Positions 1 through 12,740 are shown, counted from the first letter of the stretch. The stretch is DNA of 64,000 nt from Streptomyces achromogenes (GCF_030816715.1 NZ_JAUSYH010000001.1:7750001-7814000); one strand, 5' to 3'. Numbers and translations: made by a program. Notes: generated by a model from the sequence alone, not told the origin.

Positions 1-272
1 CGGTGCGGGGGGCGGTGGACGTGCCGCGGATGCTGACGTTCCACTCGGACGGGCTCACGGTCGACGTCGAGGTGACCGAGGACGGGCTGCTGGGACAGCT
101 GCTGCCGCCGCAGCCCGCGTCGATCGAGGTCCTGCACGGCCCCCGGGCCGGAGCCGCGCTCACCGCCGACGACCTGGGCCGCTTCGCCTCCGCCGCACCG
201 CCTGCCGGCCCGTTCGCTCTGCGGCTGCGGACCGGCGGGGACGTGGTCGTCACGGAGTGGCTGCGCGCCTGA
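1..272 (+). CDS. Hypothetical protein, C-terminal part (cut by window start)
   Basis: The frame is open from the left edge and ends with TGA at 270-272. About 90 residues are visible, and the GTG at position 3 is probably internal rather than the start. The piece is acidic and soluble, with no membrane segment, catalytic motif or cysteine cluster. I do not recognise a family. It ends 77 bp before the stop of the convergent amidohydrolase gene. Confidence 0.6.
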   Translation, partial: VRGAVDVPRMLTFHSDGLTVDVEVTEDGLLGQLLPPQPASIEVLHGPRAGAALTADDLGRFASAAPPAGPFALRLRTGGDVVVTEWLRA

Positions 273-348
273 GGCCTCCGCCCCGCAGGCCGGTCGCGCC
301 GGACGGGTCGTGCGGGGCGGGTCGTGCGGGGCGGCCGGCCGGTGGGGC

Positions 349-1146
349 TCAGCCGGTGACGGCGTCCACGAGAGCCGCCAGCGCCGATGCGAGCCGGGTC
401 AGCCCCGGGCCGGCCGGACCGCACGGCTCGCTCATGTACGTGTCCCGGCGGATCTCCACCATCAGCGCGCTCACCCGGGGGTCCTTCCCGTAGTACTCAA
501 GGGGTACGTACGTCCCCGCGAACGGGCTGTCGAGGCCCGTGTCGCCGATCTCCCCGAACGCCGTCCGCGCGGCCGCCGCCAGCTCCGGCGGCGTGTGGAA
601 GCCGTCGGTGCCCAGGCACACCGCCGGCCGCGGCCCGTCACCGTGCAGCTCGTAGGGGAGCGGCGCGGCGGGATACGAGTGCACGTCGACGACGACGACC
701 CGTCCGACGGCCGCGAGCCGTTCGCCGACGGCGTCCGCCATCGCCCGGGCGTACGGCCGGAAGTAGCGGGCCAGCAGCGGCTCGGGGTCGGTGTCCTCGG
801 GCCGCAGCGGCTCGCGGTGCGTGGTCCGGGTGTAGACGGCGCCCATGCCGGCGGCCAGCATCTCCTCCCGCTCGTCCGGGAACCGTTCCGGGTCGACGAC
901 AAGGCGCGACAGCCGGTTCACGAACCGCCAGGGAGCCGCACCCGCCAGCCGGGCCGCCTCCTCGGCGATCCGCGCGGTGTGCGTGTCGGTGATGTGGTCC
1001 AGCTCCCGCTCCAGCGCCCCGTCGCCCAGCACGATGCCCGCCCGCACCTCTTGCGGTATCTCCCGCGCCGAGTGCGGCACATGGAGGATCACCGGCGAGC
1101 CGGCGTCGCCGGGAAGGAACGTGAAGGACGGTGCGTCAGCGGTCAC
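349..1146 (-). CDS. N-formylglutamate amidohydrolase family protein
   Basis: This 265-residue protein matches the N-formylglutamate amidohydrolase (FGase) family, zinc-type hydrolases that release formate from N-formylglutamate in one histidine degradation route. Family features visible are HVPHSAREIP near the N terminus, a middle VVDVHSYP segment that would supply metal ligands, and a late VEIRRDTYM segment. The GTG start at 1146 has a GGAG ribosome site about 8 bp upstream. No other hut genes are visible, so the substrate could be another N-acyl amino acid. It is divergent from the DUF5713 gene with a gap of under 100 bp. Confidence 0.85.
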   Translation of the reverse strand: MTADAPSFTFLPGDAGSPVILHVPHSAREIPQEVRAGIVLGDGALERELDHITDTHTARIAEEAARLAGAAPWRFVNRLSRLVVDPERFPDEREEMLAAGMGAVYTRTTHREPLRPEDTDPEPLLARYFRPYARAMADAVGERLAAVGRVVVVDVHSYPAAPLPYELHGDGPRPAVCLGTDGFHTPPELAAAARTAFGEIGDTGLDSPFAGTYVPLEYYGKDPRVSALMVEIRRDTYMSEPCGPAGPGLTRLASALAALVDAVTG

Positions 1147-1233
1147 GGGGCTGCTCCGGGGGCGTTGTCAGTGGCGTGGGGCATGATCGGAGACGCCATC
1201 ACAGCACGACGGCGAAGAGGGCGGGGGAGCGGC

Positions 1234-1575
1234 ATGGCGCCGACGAACGAGCAGGTCACGGGACACACGTTCCTGAAGGCGCTGTACCGGGACGGCTACT
1301 ACCCGGATCACCTGGTGGACCGGGGCAGGGAGATCCTGCTGCGGCTGTGCGAGCGCGTCGAGGCCGAGCGGCCCGCCGGACTCGACGCGCTGTACGCCCT
1401 CACCCACGCCGCCACCGAGGAGTTCAACGCCCTCCAGGACGCCTTCTGGGAGGCCGACAGCGAGATCGAGACCGTGGCCCGGGAGGAGATAGCCGGGGAC
1501 TTCTGGTTCGTCGCCCGGTCCTACGGCTTCGCGGACGCGGACGTGGAAAAGCTGATCGCCACCCGGGACTGGTGA
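1234..1575 (+). CDS. DUF5713 family small protein
   Basis: A 113-residue soluble acidic protein with the pattern of the uncharacterised actinobacterial DUF5713 family: an early FLKALYRDGYYPDHLVD segment, helices with FNALQDAFWEADSEIE in the middle, and a conserved end IAGDFWFVARSYGFADADVE. The ATG at 1234 follows a GGGGGAG ribosome site and fits the family length; the frame is open further upstream but that part has no homologous look. No function is known to me. The gene stands alone and converges on the isocitrate dehydrogenase gene across a strong hairpin. Confidence 0.75.
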   Translation: MAPTNEQVTGHTFLKALYRDGYYPDHLVDRGREILLRLCERVEAERPAGLDALYALTHAATEEFNALQDAFWEADSEIETVAREEIAGDFWFVARSYGFADADVEKLIATRDW

Positions 1576-1620
1576 ACACCGGGCCGCGCACGGCGGAGGT
1601 GCCGCGCCCGGGGCGACGCG

Positions 1621-1656
1621 CCGCGCCCCGGCCGGGTGGTGCCGGTCGGGGCGCGG
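1621..1656. terminator. Strong hairpin between convergent genes
   Basis: A 13-bp arm at 1621-1633 pairs with 1644-1656 with a single mismatch around a 10-base loop and is almost entirely G+C. It lies between the stop of the DUF5713 gene and the stop of the convergent isocitrate dehydrogenase gene, so it can act as a terminator for both. There is no T-run, as is usual in Streptomyces. Confidence 0.6.
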
Positions 1657-1696
1657 GGGTGCCGTACGGACGGGTGCGGCGCTCGGCCGCGTCGCG

Positions 1697-3916
<2,220 letters not shown>

Positions 3917-4124
3917 CGGGTGCTCCGCTCCACGTCTGCAACATTGCTCGACATCAAGATATCTCGTGCTCGGGTCAGGCTCGACAGCGGTCTCCTCACA
4001 TCCGGGACGGCCCCGGTGTCCGCCGGATGCAACCGAAGCGACCGTTTCCGCGGTCAAGCAGGTAGATCCTCGAACCTGTCCGACGGCCGGACCGACCACC
4101 CGGCCGCCCGAGCGAAAGCGGACC

Positions 4125-5666
4125 ATGAGATATCGCAGCAGAGTGACGGCCCCGGCGGCCGCCCTGATCGGCACGGCAGCAGTCCTGGCCGGGGGAACCA
4201 CGGCTCACGCGGACGGGAAGCCCGACGACACCCCGGCCCCCGAGACGCTCGCGGACCCCGTCTTCCCGAACCTGGGCAACGGCGGCTACCGCGTCACCGC
4301 CTACCACCTCGACGTCTCCTACGACGCGACGACCACCCTCGTCGACGCCACGGCCACCCTGGACCTGCGCACCACCCAGGCCCTCACCCGGTTCTCCCTC
4401 GACTCCCTCGGCCTCGACATCCGCACGGTCCGCGTCGACGGCCGCACCGCCGCCTTCGAGCAGGCGGACGAGAAGCTGCGGATCACGCCCGCCCGGCCGC
4501 TGCGCGCCCGGCAGCGCGTCACGGTGTGCGTGACGTACACGGCCGACCCGCGGCGCACCCTCGCGCACACCGCCTGGGTCCCGACCCCGGACGGGTTCGC
4601 GATATGCCCCCAGCCGGACGCGGCGCACACCGTGTTCCCCTGCAACGACCACCCGTCGGACAAGGCGGACTTCACCTTCCGCCTCACCGTGCCCGCAGCG
4701 CTGCGCGCCGTCGCGAACGGCTCGCTGGTGTGCACCGAGAACCTGGCCGGCGACCGGACCGCGTACACCTACCGCTCCCGCTCGCCGATCGCCACCGAGC
4801 TCGTGCAGATCACGGTCGGCGACTACGTCGTCAAGGAGCGTCAGGGGCCGCACGGGCTGCGCCTGCGCGACGTGGTGCCGGTCGCCCGCGCCGAGGCCCT
4901 GGAGCCGGCGCTCGCCCTCACCCCGGGCCTCGTCGAGTGGCTCGAGGCGCGGCTGGGCGCCTACCCGTTCGAGACGTACGGACTGCTGCCCTGCAACTCC
5001 GACGCCCCGAACGCCTTCGACTTCACCGGCCTCGAGACGCAGACCCTCACCCTCTACAAGCCGAACTTCCTGTTGCAGGCGGAGCCGAAGATCGGCTCGC
5101 ACATGATGCACGAGCTGGTCCACTCCTACTTCGGCAACAGCGTCAGCCCCGCCACCTGGGCCGACCTGTGGATCAACGAGGGCCACGCCGACTTCTACGG
5201 GCTGCTGTACCGCTACGAGCGCGGCTGGGCGGACTCCCTGGGCCTGACCTCGTTCGAGGCCCGGATGAAGGACACCTACGCGCGCGGCGACCAGTGGCGG
5301 AAGTCCTCCGGTCCGGTCGCCGCGCCGAACGCGGCCAACCTCTTCGACAGCCAGCGCTACCTGGGCGGCGTCCTCGTCCTGTACGCGCTGCGCCAGCTCA
5401 TCGGCGAGGACGCCTTCCACGCGGTCGAGCGGGCCTTCCTGGCCCGCTACCGCGACTCCTCGGCGTCGACGGAGGACTACATCGCCGTCGCCTCGCACGT
5501 CGGCGGGCAGGACGTCTCCGGGTTCCTGCGCGACTGGCTGTACGGCACGACGACCCCGAGGATGCCCGGTCACCCGGACTGGACGGTCACCCCGGTGCCG
5601 CCGTCCCTCACCGCGCCGCGCCGGCAGACGGACGCGCGCCGGCACGAGAACTCGGCCACGCTCTGA
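4125..5666 (+). CDS. Secreted M1 family zinc metallopeptidase
   Basis: A 513-residue gluzincin peptidase. The first 30 or so residues form a Sec-type signal peptide: basic start, hydrophobic AAALIGTAAVLAGG, and a cleavage site around AHA-DG. The zinc site is HELVH at residues 329-333 with the third ligand glutamate 18 residues later in LWINEG. The substrate loop reads GLETQ in the place of the classical GAMEN motif. The short length means it keeps the N-terminal beta domain and catalytic domain but lacks the ERAP-like C-terminal domain. It is presumably extracellular, trimming peptides. ATG 4125 was chosen because the signal peptide starts there; no strong ribosome site is seen. Confidence 0.88.
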   Translation: MRYRSRVTAPAAALIGTAAVLAGGTTAHADGKPDDTPAPETLADPVFPNLGNGGYRVTAYHLDVSYDATTTLVDATATLDLRTTQALTRFSLDSLGLDIRTVRVDGRTAAFEQADEKLRITPARPLRARQRVTVCVTYTADPRRTLAHTAWVPTPDGFAICPQPDAAHTVFPCNDHPSDKADFTFRLTVPAALRAVANGSLVCTENLAGDRTAYTYRSRSPIATELVQITVGDYVVKERQGPHGLRLRDVVPVARAEALEPALALTPGLVEWLEARLGAYPFETYGLLPCNSDAPNAFDFTGLETQTLTLYKPNFLLQAEPKIGSHMMHELVHSYFGNSVSPATWADLWINEGHADFYGLLYRYERGWADSLGLTSFEARMKDTYARGDQWRKSSGPVAAPNAANLFDSQRYLGGVLVLYALRQLIGEDAFHAVERAFLARYRDSSASTEDYIAVASHVGGQDVSGFLRDWLYGTTTPRMPGHPDWTVTPVPPSLTAPRRQTDARRHENSATL

Positions 5667-5681
5667 CCCGGGTGAGCGCCG

Positions 5682-6779
5682 TCAGTCGTGCAGGGCGGAC
5701 ATCTCGCCCTGCACGACCCCCTCGCCGGTCCGCTGCTGCGGGATGACGACGGCGCCCGACTGCAACGCCACGGTGCGGGCGGGCGCCGGGATCCGGATGC
5801 CCTCCTCGCGGTAGCGGCGGTGCAGCCGCTTGATGAACTCGTGCTTGATCCGGTACTGGTCGCTGAACTCGCCGACGCCCAGGATCACGGTGAAGCCGAT
5901 CCGCGAGTCGCCGAAGGTGTGGAAGCGGATCGCGGGCTCGTGTTCCGGCAGGGCGCCGTCCACTCCCGTCATGACCTCCGCGATGACCTCCGACGTCACC
6001 CGCTCCACCTGCTCCAGATCGCTGTCGTAGGCCACGCCCACCTGCACCAGGACCGTCAACTGCTGCTCGGGACGCATGTAGTTGGTCATGTTCGTCTTCG
6101 CGAGCTGCCCGTTGGGGATGACGACCAGGTTGTTGGAGAGCGCGCGCACGGTCGTCTGACGCCAGTTGATGTCCTCGACGTAGCCCTCCTCGCCGCTGCT
6201 CAGCTTGATGTAGTCGCCGCGCTGGACGGTCTTGGAGGCGAGGATGTGGATGCCCGCGAAGAGGTTCGCGAGGGTGTCCTGGAGGGCGAGCGCGACCGCC
6301 AGACCACCGACGCCGAGGGCGGTGAGCAGGGGCGCTATGGAGATGCCCAGCGTCTGCAGCATCACCAGGAAGCCGATCGCCAGGACCAGGATGCGGGTGA
6401 TGTTCACGAAGATGGTGGCCGACCCGGCGACGCCGGAGCGCGACGACGTCACCGTCTGCACCAGTCCGGCGACGACCCGCGCCGCCGACACCGTCACCAC
6501 GAAGATCAGCAGCACCGTCAGACACTGGTTGACGGTGTGCTGGACCGCCTTGGTGAGCGGCAGCACCGCGGCCGCGGCCGCCGCGCCGCCGGCGATCGCG
6601 GCCCACGGCACGACGGTGCGCAGCGCGTCCACGACGACGTCGTCGCCGCTCCACTTCGTGCGCTTGGCGTGCTTCGCCAGCCAGCGCAGCACGGTGCGCG
6701 ACAGGAAGGCCGTCAACAGACCGGTGGCCAGGGCGATTCCGGCGAGGACGCCGTCGTCGAGGGTCAGTGCGCGGTTCAC
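5682..6779 (-). CDS. MscS-family mechanosensitive ion channel
   Basis: A 365-residue membrane channel. Three hydrophobic segments occur in the first 165 residues (about 11-30, 82-108 and 128-150), followed by the pore-lining helix and MscS core ALGVGGLAVALALQDTLANL and the beta-domain start QRGDYIKL, with INWRQTTVRALSNN and VVIPNGQLAKTNMTNY after it. It should open under membrane tension to release solutes during hypo-osmotic shock. The GTG start at 6779 has GGAGGTGA 4 bp upstream. It converges closely with the M1 peptidase gene. The last 30 residues are polar and specific to this protein. Confidence 0.92.
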   Translation of the reverse strand: MNRALTLDDGVLAGIALATGLLTAFLSRTVLRWLAKHAKRTKWSGDDVVVDALRTVVPWAAIAGGAAAAAAVLPLTKAVQHTVNQCLTVLLIFVVTVSAARVVAGLVQTVTSSRSGVAGSATIFVNITRILVLAIGFLVMLQTLGISIAPLLTALGVGGLAVALALQDTLANLFAGIHILASKTVQRGDYIKLSSGEEGYVEDINWRQTTVRALSNNLVVIPNGQLAKTNMTNYMRPEQQLTVLVQVGVAYDSDLEQVERVTSEVIAEVMTGVDGALPEHEPAIRFHTFGDSRIGFTVILGVGEFSDQYRIKHEFIKRLHRRYREEGIRIPAPARTVALQSGAVVIPQQRTGEGVVQGEMSALHD

Positions 6780-7237
6780 CGGTCACCTCCGGGAAGTCGA
6801 TCCGCGGCCGACGCGGCCGCCGACGGCCGGATGTGAAGTCTCGTCACGATGTCACCTGTTCGGTTCCGGGATGTGCGATGGCGCCCCCGCCCGGTCGGGC
6901 ACCCGGGGCGCGACCGCTCATCCTGCCGTATCCGGCACGGCCGTTCGTACCGGAGGATCCGGTCGCGACGGCGGGATCGCGCCACTCGGGCGAGGCACGC
7001 GGCCGCAGCCGGGAGGAGCCGGGAGGAGCCGGGAGGAGCCGGGAGGAGCCGGGAGGAGCCGGGAGGAGCCGGGAGGAGCCGGGGGAAGCCGGGTTGAGGC
7101 GGGGGAGGAGCCGGGGCAGCCGGGAGGGGTCGGACGGGCCCGCGGTCAGGGACGGCCGAAAACGCCCCCGGCGCGCTGACGCGTCCGCGCCGCGACGGTG
7201 TGCGCGGGCGTGCGGCGGGCCGCCGTCGTCGACCGGC
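6780..7237. other. Gene-free interval with tandem repeat
   Basis: This 458-bp stretch lies between the MscS start and the stop of the next minus-strand gene. The part next to mscS should hold its promoter, but I could not define a convincing -35/-10 pair. The part nearer 7000-7140 is a purine-rich tandem repeat. Open frames crossing it are low-complexity and shift phase with each 10-bp repeat unit, so I do not call a gene. Confidence 0.6.
7011..7080. repeat. Seven perfect copies of a 10-bp GGGAGGAGCC repeat
   Basis: GGGAGGAGCC is repeated seven times without a mismatch, followed by degenerate units to about 7110. On the plus strand every unit has GGG and GG runs, so it could form G-quadruplex structures. 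Perfect identity suggests recent slippage expansion. It lies outside any recognised gene. Confidence 0.95.
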
Positions 7238-8275
7238 TCAGACGATCTTCATGCGCACCAGTGCCGCGAGCGTCAGCGCGCCCGGCACCAGCGGCAGCCA
7301 CACGGTGATGATGCGGTAGCCGAGGACCACCGCGGTGGCGACCGCCACCGGCCCGCCCGCCGCCACCAGCGCCACCACCAGGGCCGCCTCCACCGAGCCG
7401 ATCCCGCCCGGCGTCGGCACCAGCGCCACGGCCACCGTGGCCGCCACGTACGCGACCGCCATGTGGGCCGCGGGCACCGGCAGGCGCAACGCCTGCCCCA
7501 CGGCGGCGAAGCCGGCCGCCTGCAGCAGCGGGAACGCCAGCGAACCGCCCCACAGCGCGAGCGCCCGGGCGGGCCGGGAGTGCACCGAACGCGCCTCGCC
7601 CAGCGCGGTCCGCAGGAACGAGCACACCGCCGCACGCAGCCGCCGCACGCAGGCGAGCGCGCCCGCCGCGACCAGCGCCACCGTCGCGAGTGCGGCGAGC
7701 AGCGGGCCGAACGACCCGCCGGGCAGCAGCGGGCCGAGCCGCAGCGCGTCCGGGAAGGCGAGCAGCAGCGCGGTCAGCAGGCCCACCCGGGCCACGCCCT
7801 CCGCCAGCAGGTACAGCGCGAGGGCCGCCGAGGAACGGGCCAGCGGTACCCCGCACACCGACATGAACCGCAGGTTGACCGCGCTCGCGCCCAGCCCCGT
7901 CGGCAGCAGGTGGTTGGCCGCGCCCGCCGCGAACTGCGCCGCCAGCAGCCGCCGTCCGGGCAGCCGCTGCACGACCGCGCCCTGCCGGGTGACGGCCGCC
8001 GCCACCCAGGTCAGGCAGGTCGCGCCGACCGCGGCCAGCAGCCAGGGCACCTCGGCGCCGCGCAACTGCGCCACCCCGTCGGCGAGTACGGACCGGTGCC
8101 GCACCGCGACCACCGTGACCAGCAGGAGCGGAAGCAGGCACAGGAGCTGACGCACCGGCAGCCGCCGGGCCGCTCCGCCGCGGGCGGGAGGAACCGCTGT
8201 CACACCCGCCGAGGGTTCCCGAACGGGGCCGACCGCCGGTTTCACCAGCGTGGACGGAACATTGCTCACGGTCAT
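7238..8275 (-). CDS. Lysylphosphatidylglycerol synthase TM-region (UPF0104/COG0392-like) membrane protein
   Basis: A 345-residue polytopic membrane protein with about eight hydrophobic segments and the family signatures AANHLLPTGLGASAVNLRF, where an LP-x-G loop follows a helix, and VALVPTPGGIGSVEAALV near the end. This is the flippase-like region found alone in many actinobacteria and fused to a synthase in MprF. Its transported lipid is unknown. I placed the start at ATG 8275, because the open frame upstream runs into the promoter of the divergent ABC transporter; GAAGG precedes this start. Start confidence is moderate. Confidence 0.8.
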   Translation of the reverse strand: MTVSNVPSTLVKPAVGPVREPSAGVTAVPPARGGAARRLPVRQLLCLLPLLLVTVVAVRHRSVLADGVAQLRGAEVPWLLAAVGATCLTWVAAAVTRQGAVVQRLPGRRLLAAQFAAGAANHLLPTGLGASAVNLRFMSVCGVPLARSSAALALYLLAEGVARVGLLTALLLAFPDALRLGPLLPGGSFGPLLAALATVALVAAGALACVRRLRAAVCSFLRTALGEARSVHSRPARALALWGGSLAFPLLQAAGFAAVGQALRLPVPAAHMAVAYVAATVAVALVPTPGGIGSVEAALVVALVAAGGPVAVATAVVLGYRIITVWLPLVPGALTLAALVRMKIV

Positions 8276-8402
8276 CGGGGCCTTCGTGTTCGGGGGCGTC
8301 GTGCGCGGAGCGCCCGTGCCGGGGACCTTCGGGCAAGCGGTCTTCGGGCCGGAGCCCCCGACGGTGTCGGAGGCGTTCGTACGGGTGGACGTCGGAAAGG
8401 AC

Positions 8403-8440
8403 TTGACCTCAATAATGCTTGAGGTTCTACGGTCGGTCCC
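8403..8440 (+). promoter_or_regulatory. SoxR-type promoter and operator
   Basis: TTGACC (8403-8408) and TACGGT (8428-8433) are separated by 19 bp, the long spacer used by MerR-family activators. Between and overlapping them is CCTCAATAATGCTTGAGG (8407-8424), with the same CCTCAA-N6-TTGAGG half-sites as the enterobacterial soxS operator. Transcription would begin about 7 bp after the -10, at or next to the A of the ATG at 8441, giving a leaderless mRNA. No soxR gene is in the window. Confidence 0.85.
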
Positions 8441-10327
8441 ATGAGCATGGACGCGATCGCCATGACGCAGCTGTACAGCGTCATGAACAGCCAACAGGAA
8501 CGCCGCCCCTTCGACCGCGCGACACTGCGCCGCATCGGCGCGTTCGCCCGCCCGCACCGCCGCCGCATCGCGTTGTTCGTCGTGCTGGGGGTGCTGACCG
8601 CACTGCTGGCCGTCGCCACCCCCGTCCTCGCAGGAAAGGTCGTCGACGCGATCGTGTCGCACGGCGACCCGGGCACCGTGGTGCGGCTGGCGCTGCTCAT
8701 CGCGGGCATCGCGGTGCTGGAGGCGGCGCTCGGCATCCTGGGCAGGAGGCTGTCGGCGACGCTCGGGGAGGGGCTCATCCTCGATCTGCGCACGGCCGTG
8801 TTCGATCATGTGCAGCGGATGCCGGTCGCGTTCTTCACACGTACCCGTACGGGAGCGCTCGTCTCCCGACTCAACAACGACGTCATCGGAGCGCAGCGCG
8901 CGTTCAGCAACACGCTCTCCGGAGTGGTCGCCAACCTGGTCACCCTGGTGCTCACCCTCGCCGTCATGCTCACCCTCTCCTGGCAGGTCACGCTGCTCGC
9001 GCTGGTCCTGCTGCCGGTGTTCGTGATCCCGGCACGGCGGATGGGCAGGCGGATGGCCGGCATGCAGCGGGAGGCGGCCGCGCTCAACGCGTCGATGGGC
9101 ACCCGGATGACCGAGCGGTTCTCCGCGCCCGGCGCCACGCTGGTCAAGCTGTTCGGCCGCCCCGAGGAGGAGTCGGCCGAGTTCGCGGCCCGCGCGGCCC
9201 GGGTGCGCGACATCGGCGTCCGCACCGCCACCGCCCAGTCGGTGTTCATGACCGCCCTGACCCTCGTCTCCGCGCTGGCCCTCGCCCTGGTGTACGGCCT
9301 AGGCGGCCACCTCGCGCTGAAGGGCTCCCTCGAACCGGGCGCCGTCGTCGCCCTCGCCCTGCTGCTGACGCGCCTCTACGCCCCGCTCACCTCGCTCGCC
9401 GGGGCCCGTGTCGAGGCGATGAGCGCGCTGGTCAGCTTCGAGCGGGTCTTCGAGGTGCTCGACCTGAAGCCGCTGATCGAGGAGAAGCCGGACGCCCGCG
9501 AGGTGCCCGAGGGCCCGGTCTCCGTCGAGTTCGACGACGTCCGCTTCGGCTACCCGTCCGCCGACAAGGTCTCCCTCGCCTCCCTGGAGGAGGTCGCCGT
9601 CCTGGATTCCCGCGGCGGCGCCGAGGTCCTGCACGGCGTCTCCTTCCGCGCCGACCCGGGGCAGACCGTCGCCCTCGTCGGCTCCTCCGGCGCCGGCAAG
9701 TCGACGATCGCCCAACTGCTGCCGCGCCTCTACGACGTCGACGAGGGCGCCGTGCGCATCGGCGGCGTGGACGTCCGCGACCTGAGCGCGAGCTCTCTGC
9801 GGGCGACGCTCGGCATGGTCACCCAGGACGGCCATCTGTTCCACGACACCGTCCGGGCCAACCTCCTGCTCGCCCGCCCGTCGGCCACCGAGGACGACCT
9901 GTGGGACGCGCTGCGCCGCTCCCGTCTCGACGACCTCGTGCGCTCCCTGCCCGACGGCCTCGACACCGTCGTCGGCGAACGCGGCTACCGGCTCTCCGGC
10001 GGCGAACGCCAGCGCATGACCATCGCCCGGCTGCTGCTGGCCGGTCAGCGCGTCGTCATCCTCGACGAGGCCACCGCCCACCTCGACAACACCTCCGAGG
10101 CGGCCGTCCAGGAGGCCCTCGCCGAGGCGCTCGCGGACCGTACGGCCGTCGTCATCGCGCACCGGCTGTCCACCGTCCGCGCCGCCGACCTGATCCTCGT
10201 CGTCGAGGCCGGCCGGGTCGTGGAGCGCGGCGACCACGAGCAACTGCTGGCCGCCGGCGGACGGTACGCGGAGCTGTACCGGACCCAGTTCGACGAGCCG
10301 GCCCCGACCGATGCGGTCGTCCTGTGA
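8441..10327 (+). CDS. ABC exporter, fused membrane and ATPase domains (predicted SoxR target)
   Basis: A 628-residue half-transporter. The membrane domain covers about residues 30-330 with six helices, and the ATPase domain follows: Walker A GSSGAGKST, Q-loop MVTQDGHLF, signature LSGGERQRM, Walker B VVILDEATAHLD and switch histidine in VVIAHRLST. It should work as a homodimer exporting small lipophilic compounds. The SoxR-type promoter directly in front suggests export of redox-active compounds; in Streptomyces coelicolor an ABC transporter (SCO7008) is known as a SoxR target, and this is probably its counterpart. There is no ribosome site before ATG 8441, consistent with a leaderless message; ATG 8447 and 8462 are alternatives. 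Confidence 0.92.
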   Translation: MSMDAIAMTQLYSVMNSQQERRPFDRATLRRIGAFARPHRRRIALFVVLGVLTALLAVATPVLAGKVVDAIVSHGDPGTVVRLALLIAGIAVLEAALGILGRRLSATLGEGLILDLRTAVFDHVQRMPVAFFTRTRTGALVSRLNNDVIGAQRAFSNTLSGVVANLVTLVLTLAVMLTLSWQVTLLALVLLPVFVIPARRMGRRMAGMQREAAALNASMGTRMTERFSAPGATLVKLFGRPEEESAEFAARAARVRDIGVRTATAQSVFMTALTLVSALALALVYGLGGHLALKGSLEPGAVVALALLLTRLYAPLTSLAGARVEAMSALVSFERVFEVLDLKPLIEEKPDAREVPEGPVSVEFDDVRFGYPSADKVSLASLEEVAVLDSRGGAEVLHGVSFRADPGQTVALVGSSGAGKSTIAQLLPRLYDVDEGAVRIGGVDVRDLSASSLRATLGMVTQDGHLFHDTVRANLLLARPSATEDDLWDALRRSRLDDLVRSLPDGLDTVVGERGYRLSGGERQRMTIARLLLAGQRVVILDEATAHLDNTSEAAVQEALAEALADRTAVVIAHRLSTVRAADLILVVEAGRVVERGDHEQLLAAGGRYAELYRTQFDEPAPTDAVVL

Positions 10328-10343
10328 CACCCCGCTGAGGCGG

Positions 10344-10384
10344 CCGCCCGCCCCGGTCCGGTAGTCAGCTGCCCGGGCGGGCGG
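10344..10384. terminator. GC hairpin between convergent genes
   Basis: The arm CCGCCCGCCCCGG at 10344-10356 pairs with CCGGGCGGGCGG at 10373-10384 with one bulged base around a 16-base loop. It follows the ABC transporter stop by under 20 bp and precedes the end of the convergent amidotransferase gene, so it is a likely terminator. Confidence 0.45.
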
Positions 10385-10473
10385 CGGGGGCGGGCCGGGC
10401 CGGCGGCGGCTGTCGCGCGGCGCGGGTGGCCCGGGCGGACGAGCGCCGGGCGGACGAGAGCGCCGGGCCGGTG

Positions 10474-11249
10474 TCAGCGTCCGTCGCGGGCGGCCCGGAC
10501 GAGGGCGTCGAAGAGGCCCTGCTGCGCGGGATCCTCGTGAGCGGTGTCCTCGGGATGCCACTGGACGGCCGTGAACCACCCCTTTCCCGAAGGGAGTTCG
10601 AGGCCCTCCACGGTGCCGTCGGCGGCGCGCGCGGTGACCGTGAGGCCCTCGGCGGTGCGCTCCACCCGCTGGTGGTGATAGCAGGAGGCGTCGACCTTCC
10701 CGGCGCCGACGGCCCGCTCCAGCAGAGAGCCGCTCCGTACCGCCACCGGGTGCACGACGTGCCGGTGTTCGCGCTCCGGGCCGCCCATGTCCTGCTCCAG
10801 GGAGCCGCCCAGCGCGACGTTGACGACCTGGAGCCCCCGGCAGATCGCCAGCAGCGGCAGCCCCAGGTCCAGTGCGGCGCGGGCGACCCGCAGATCGAAG
10901 GCGTCCTGCAGCTCGTCGACGTCGTAGACGCTGTGGTGGGCGTCGGCGGCGCCGTAGCGGTGCGGGGCGAGGTCGCCGCCGCCGGGGAGCAGGACGCCGT
11001 CGAAGCGGGCGAGGCGGGCGGCGACGTCCCGCTCGTCCTGGTCGGCGGGATGGAGGCCGGCCGGTTCGCCGCCGGCCCGCCAGACGGCCTCGACCAGGGC
11101 CCGGGCGTTGACCTCGGCGGCGTAGCGCAGCGCGGACGTGGTCGCGCTGAAGCGGGCGGGGATCGCGACGAGGGGGCGCGGGGCCGTCGTCACAGCCGGG
11201 TCCGTCGCAGCCGGATGCCTCACCGCCGGATGCCTCACCGCCGGATGCG

Positions 11250-11253
<4 letters not shown>
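10474..11253 (-). CDS. Class I glutamine-amidotransferase-like gamma-glutamyl-amine hydrolase (PuuD-like)
   Basis: A 259-residue protein of the gamma-glutamyl-GABA hydrolase (PuuD) group, which cleaves the gamma-glutamyl amide made earlier in the pathway and frees glutamate. It shows the nucleophile elbow in LLAICRGLQVVN, LPGGGDLAPHRYG before it, and the catalytic histidine in VQWHPEDT. GTG 11253 overlaps the stop of the aldehyde dehydrogenase gene (GTGA), indicating translational coupling. The first 20 residues are then a HPAV-type repeat encoded by 15-bp direct repeats; GTG 11193 would skip them and give 239 residues. It is the last gene of the permease-dehydrogenase-hydrolase unit. Confidence 0.85.

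Positions 11254-11255
<2 letters not shown>
11211..11255. repeat. Three 15-bp direct repeats at the hydrolase start
   Basis: CCGGATGCCTCACCG occurs twice in tandem (11211-11225, 11226-11240), and a third copy with three changes follows (11241-11255). The unit is a multiple of three, so in the hydrolase frame it encodes repeated HPAVR-like pentapeptides. It covers the stop codon of the upstream dehydrogenase gene and the coupled GTG start. Confidence 0.9.

Positions 11256-12740
<1,485 letters not shown>

Noticed and set aside
7003..7110. CRISPR array or coding repeat
   Set aside because: The unit is 10 bp with no spacers, and 10 is not a multiple of three, so neither a CRISPR array nor a translated repeat fits.
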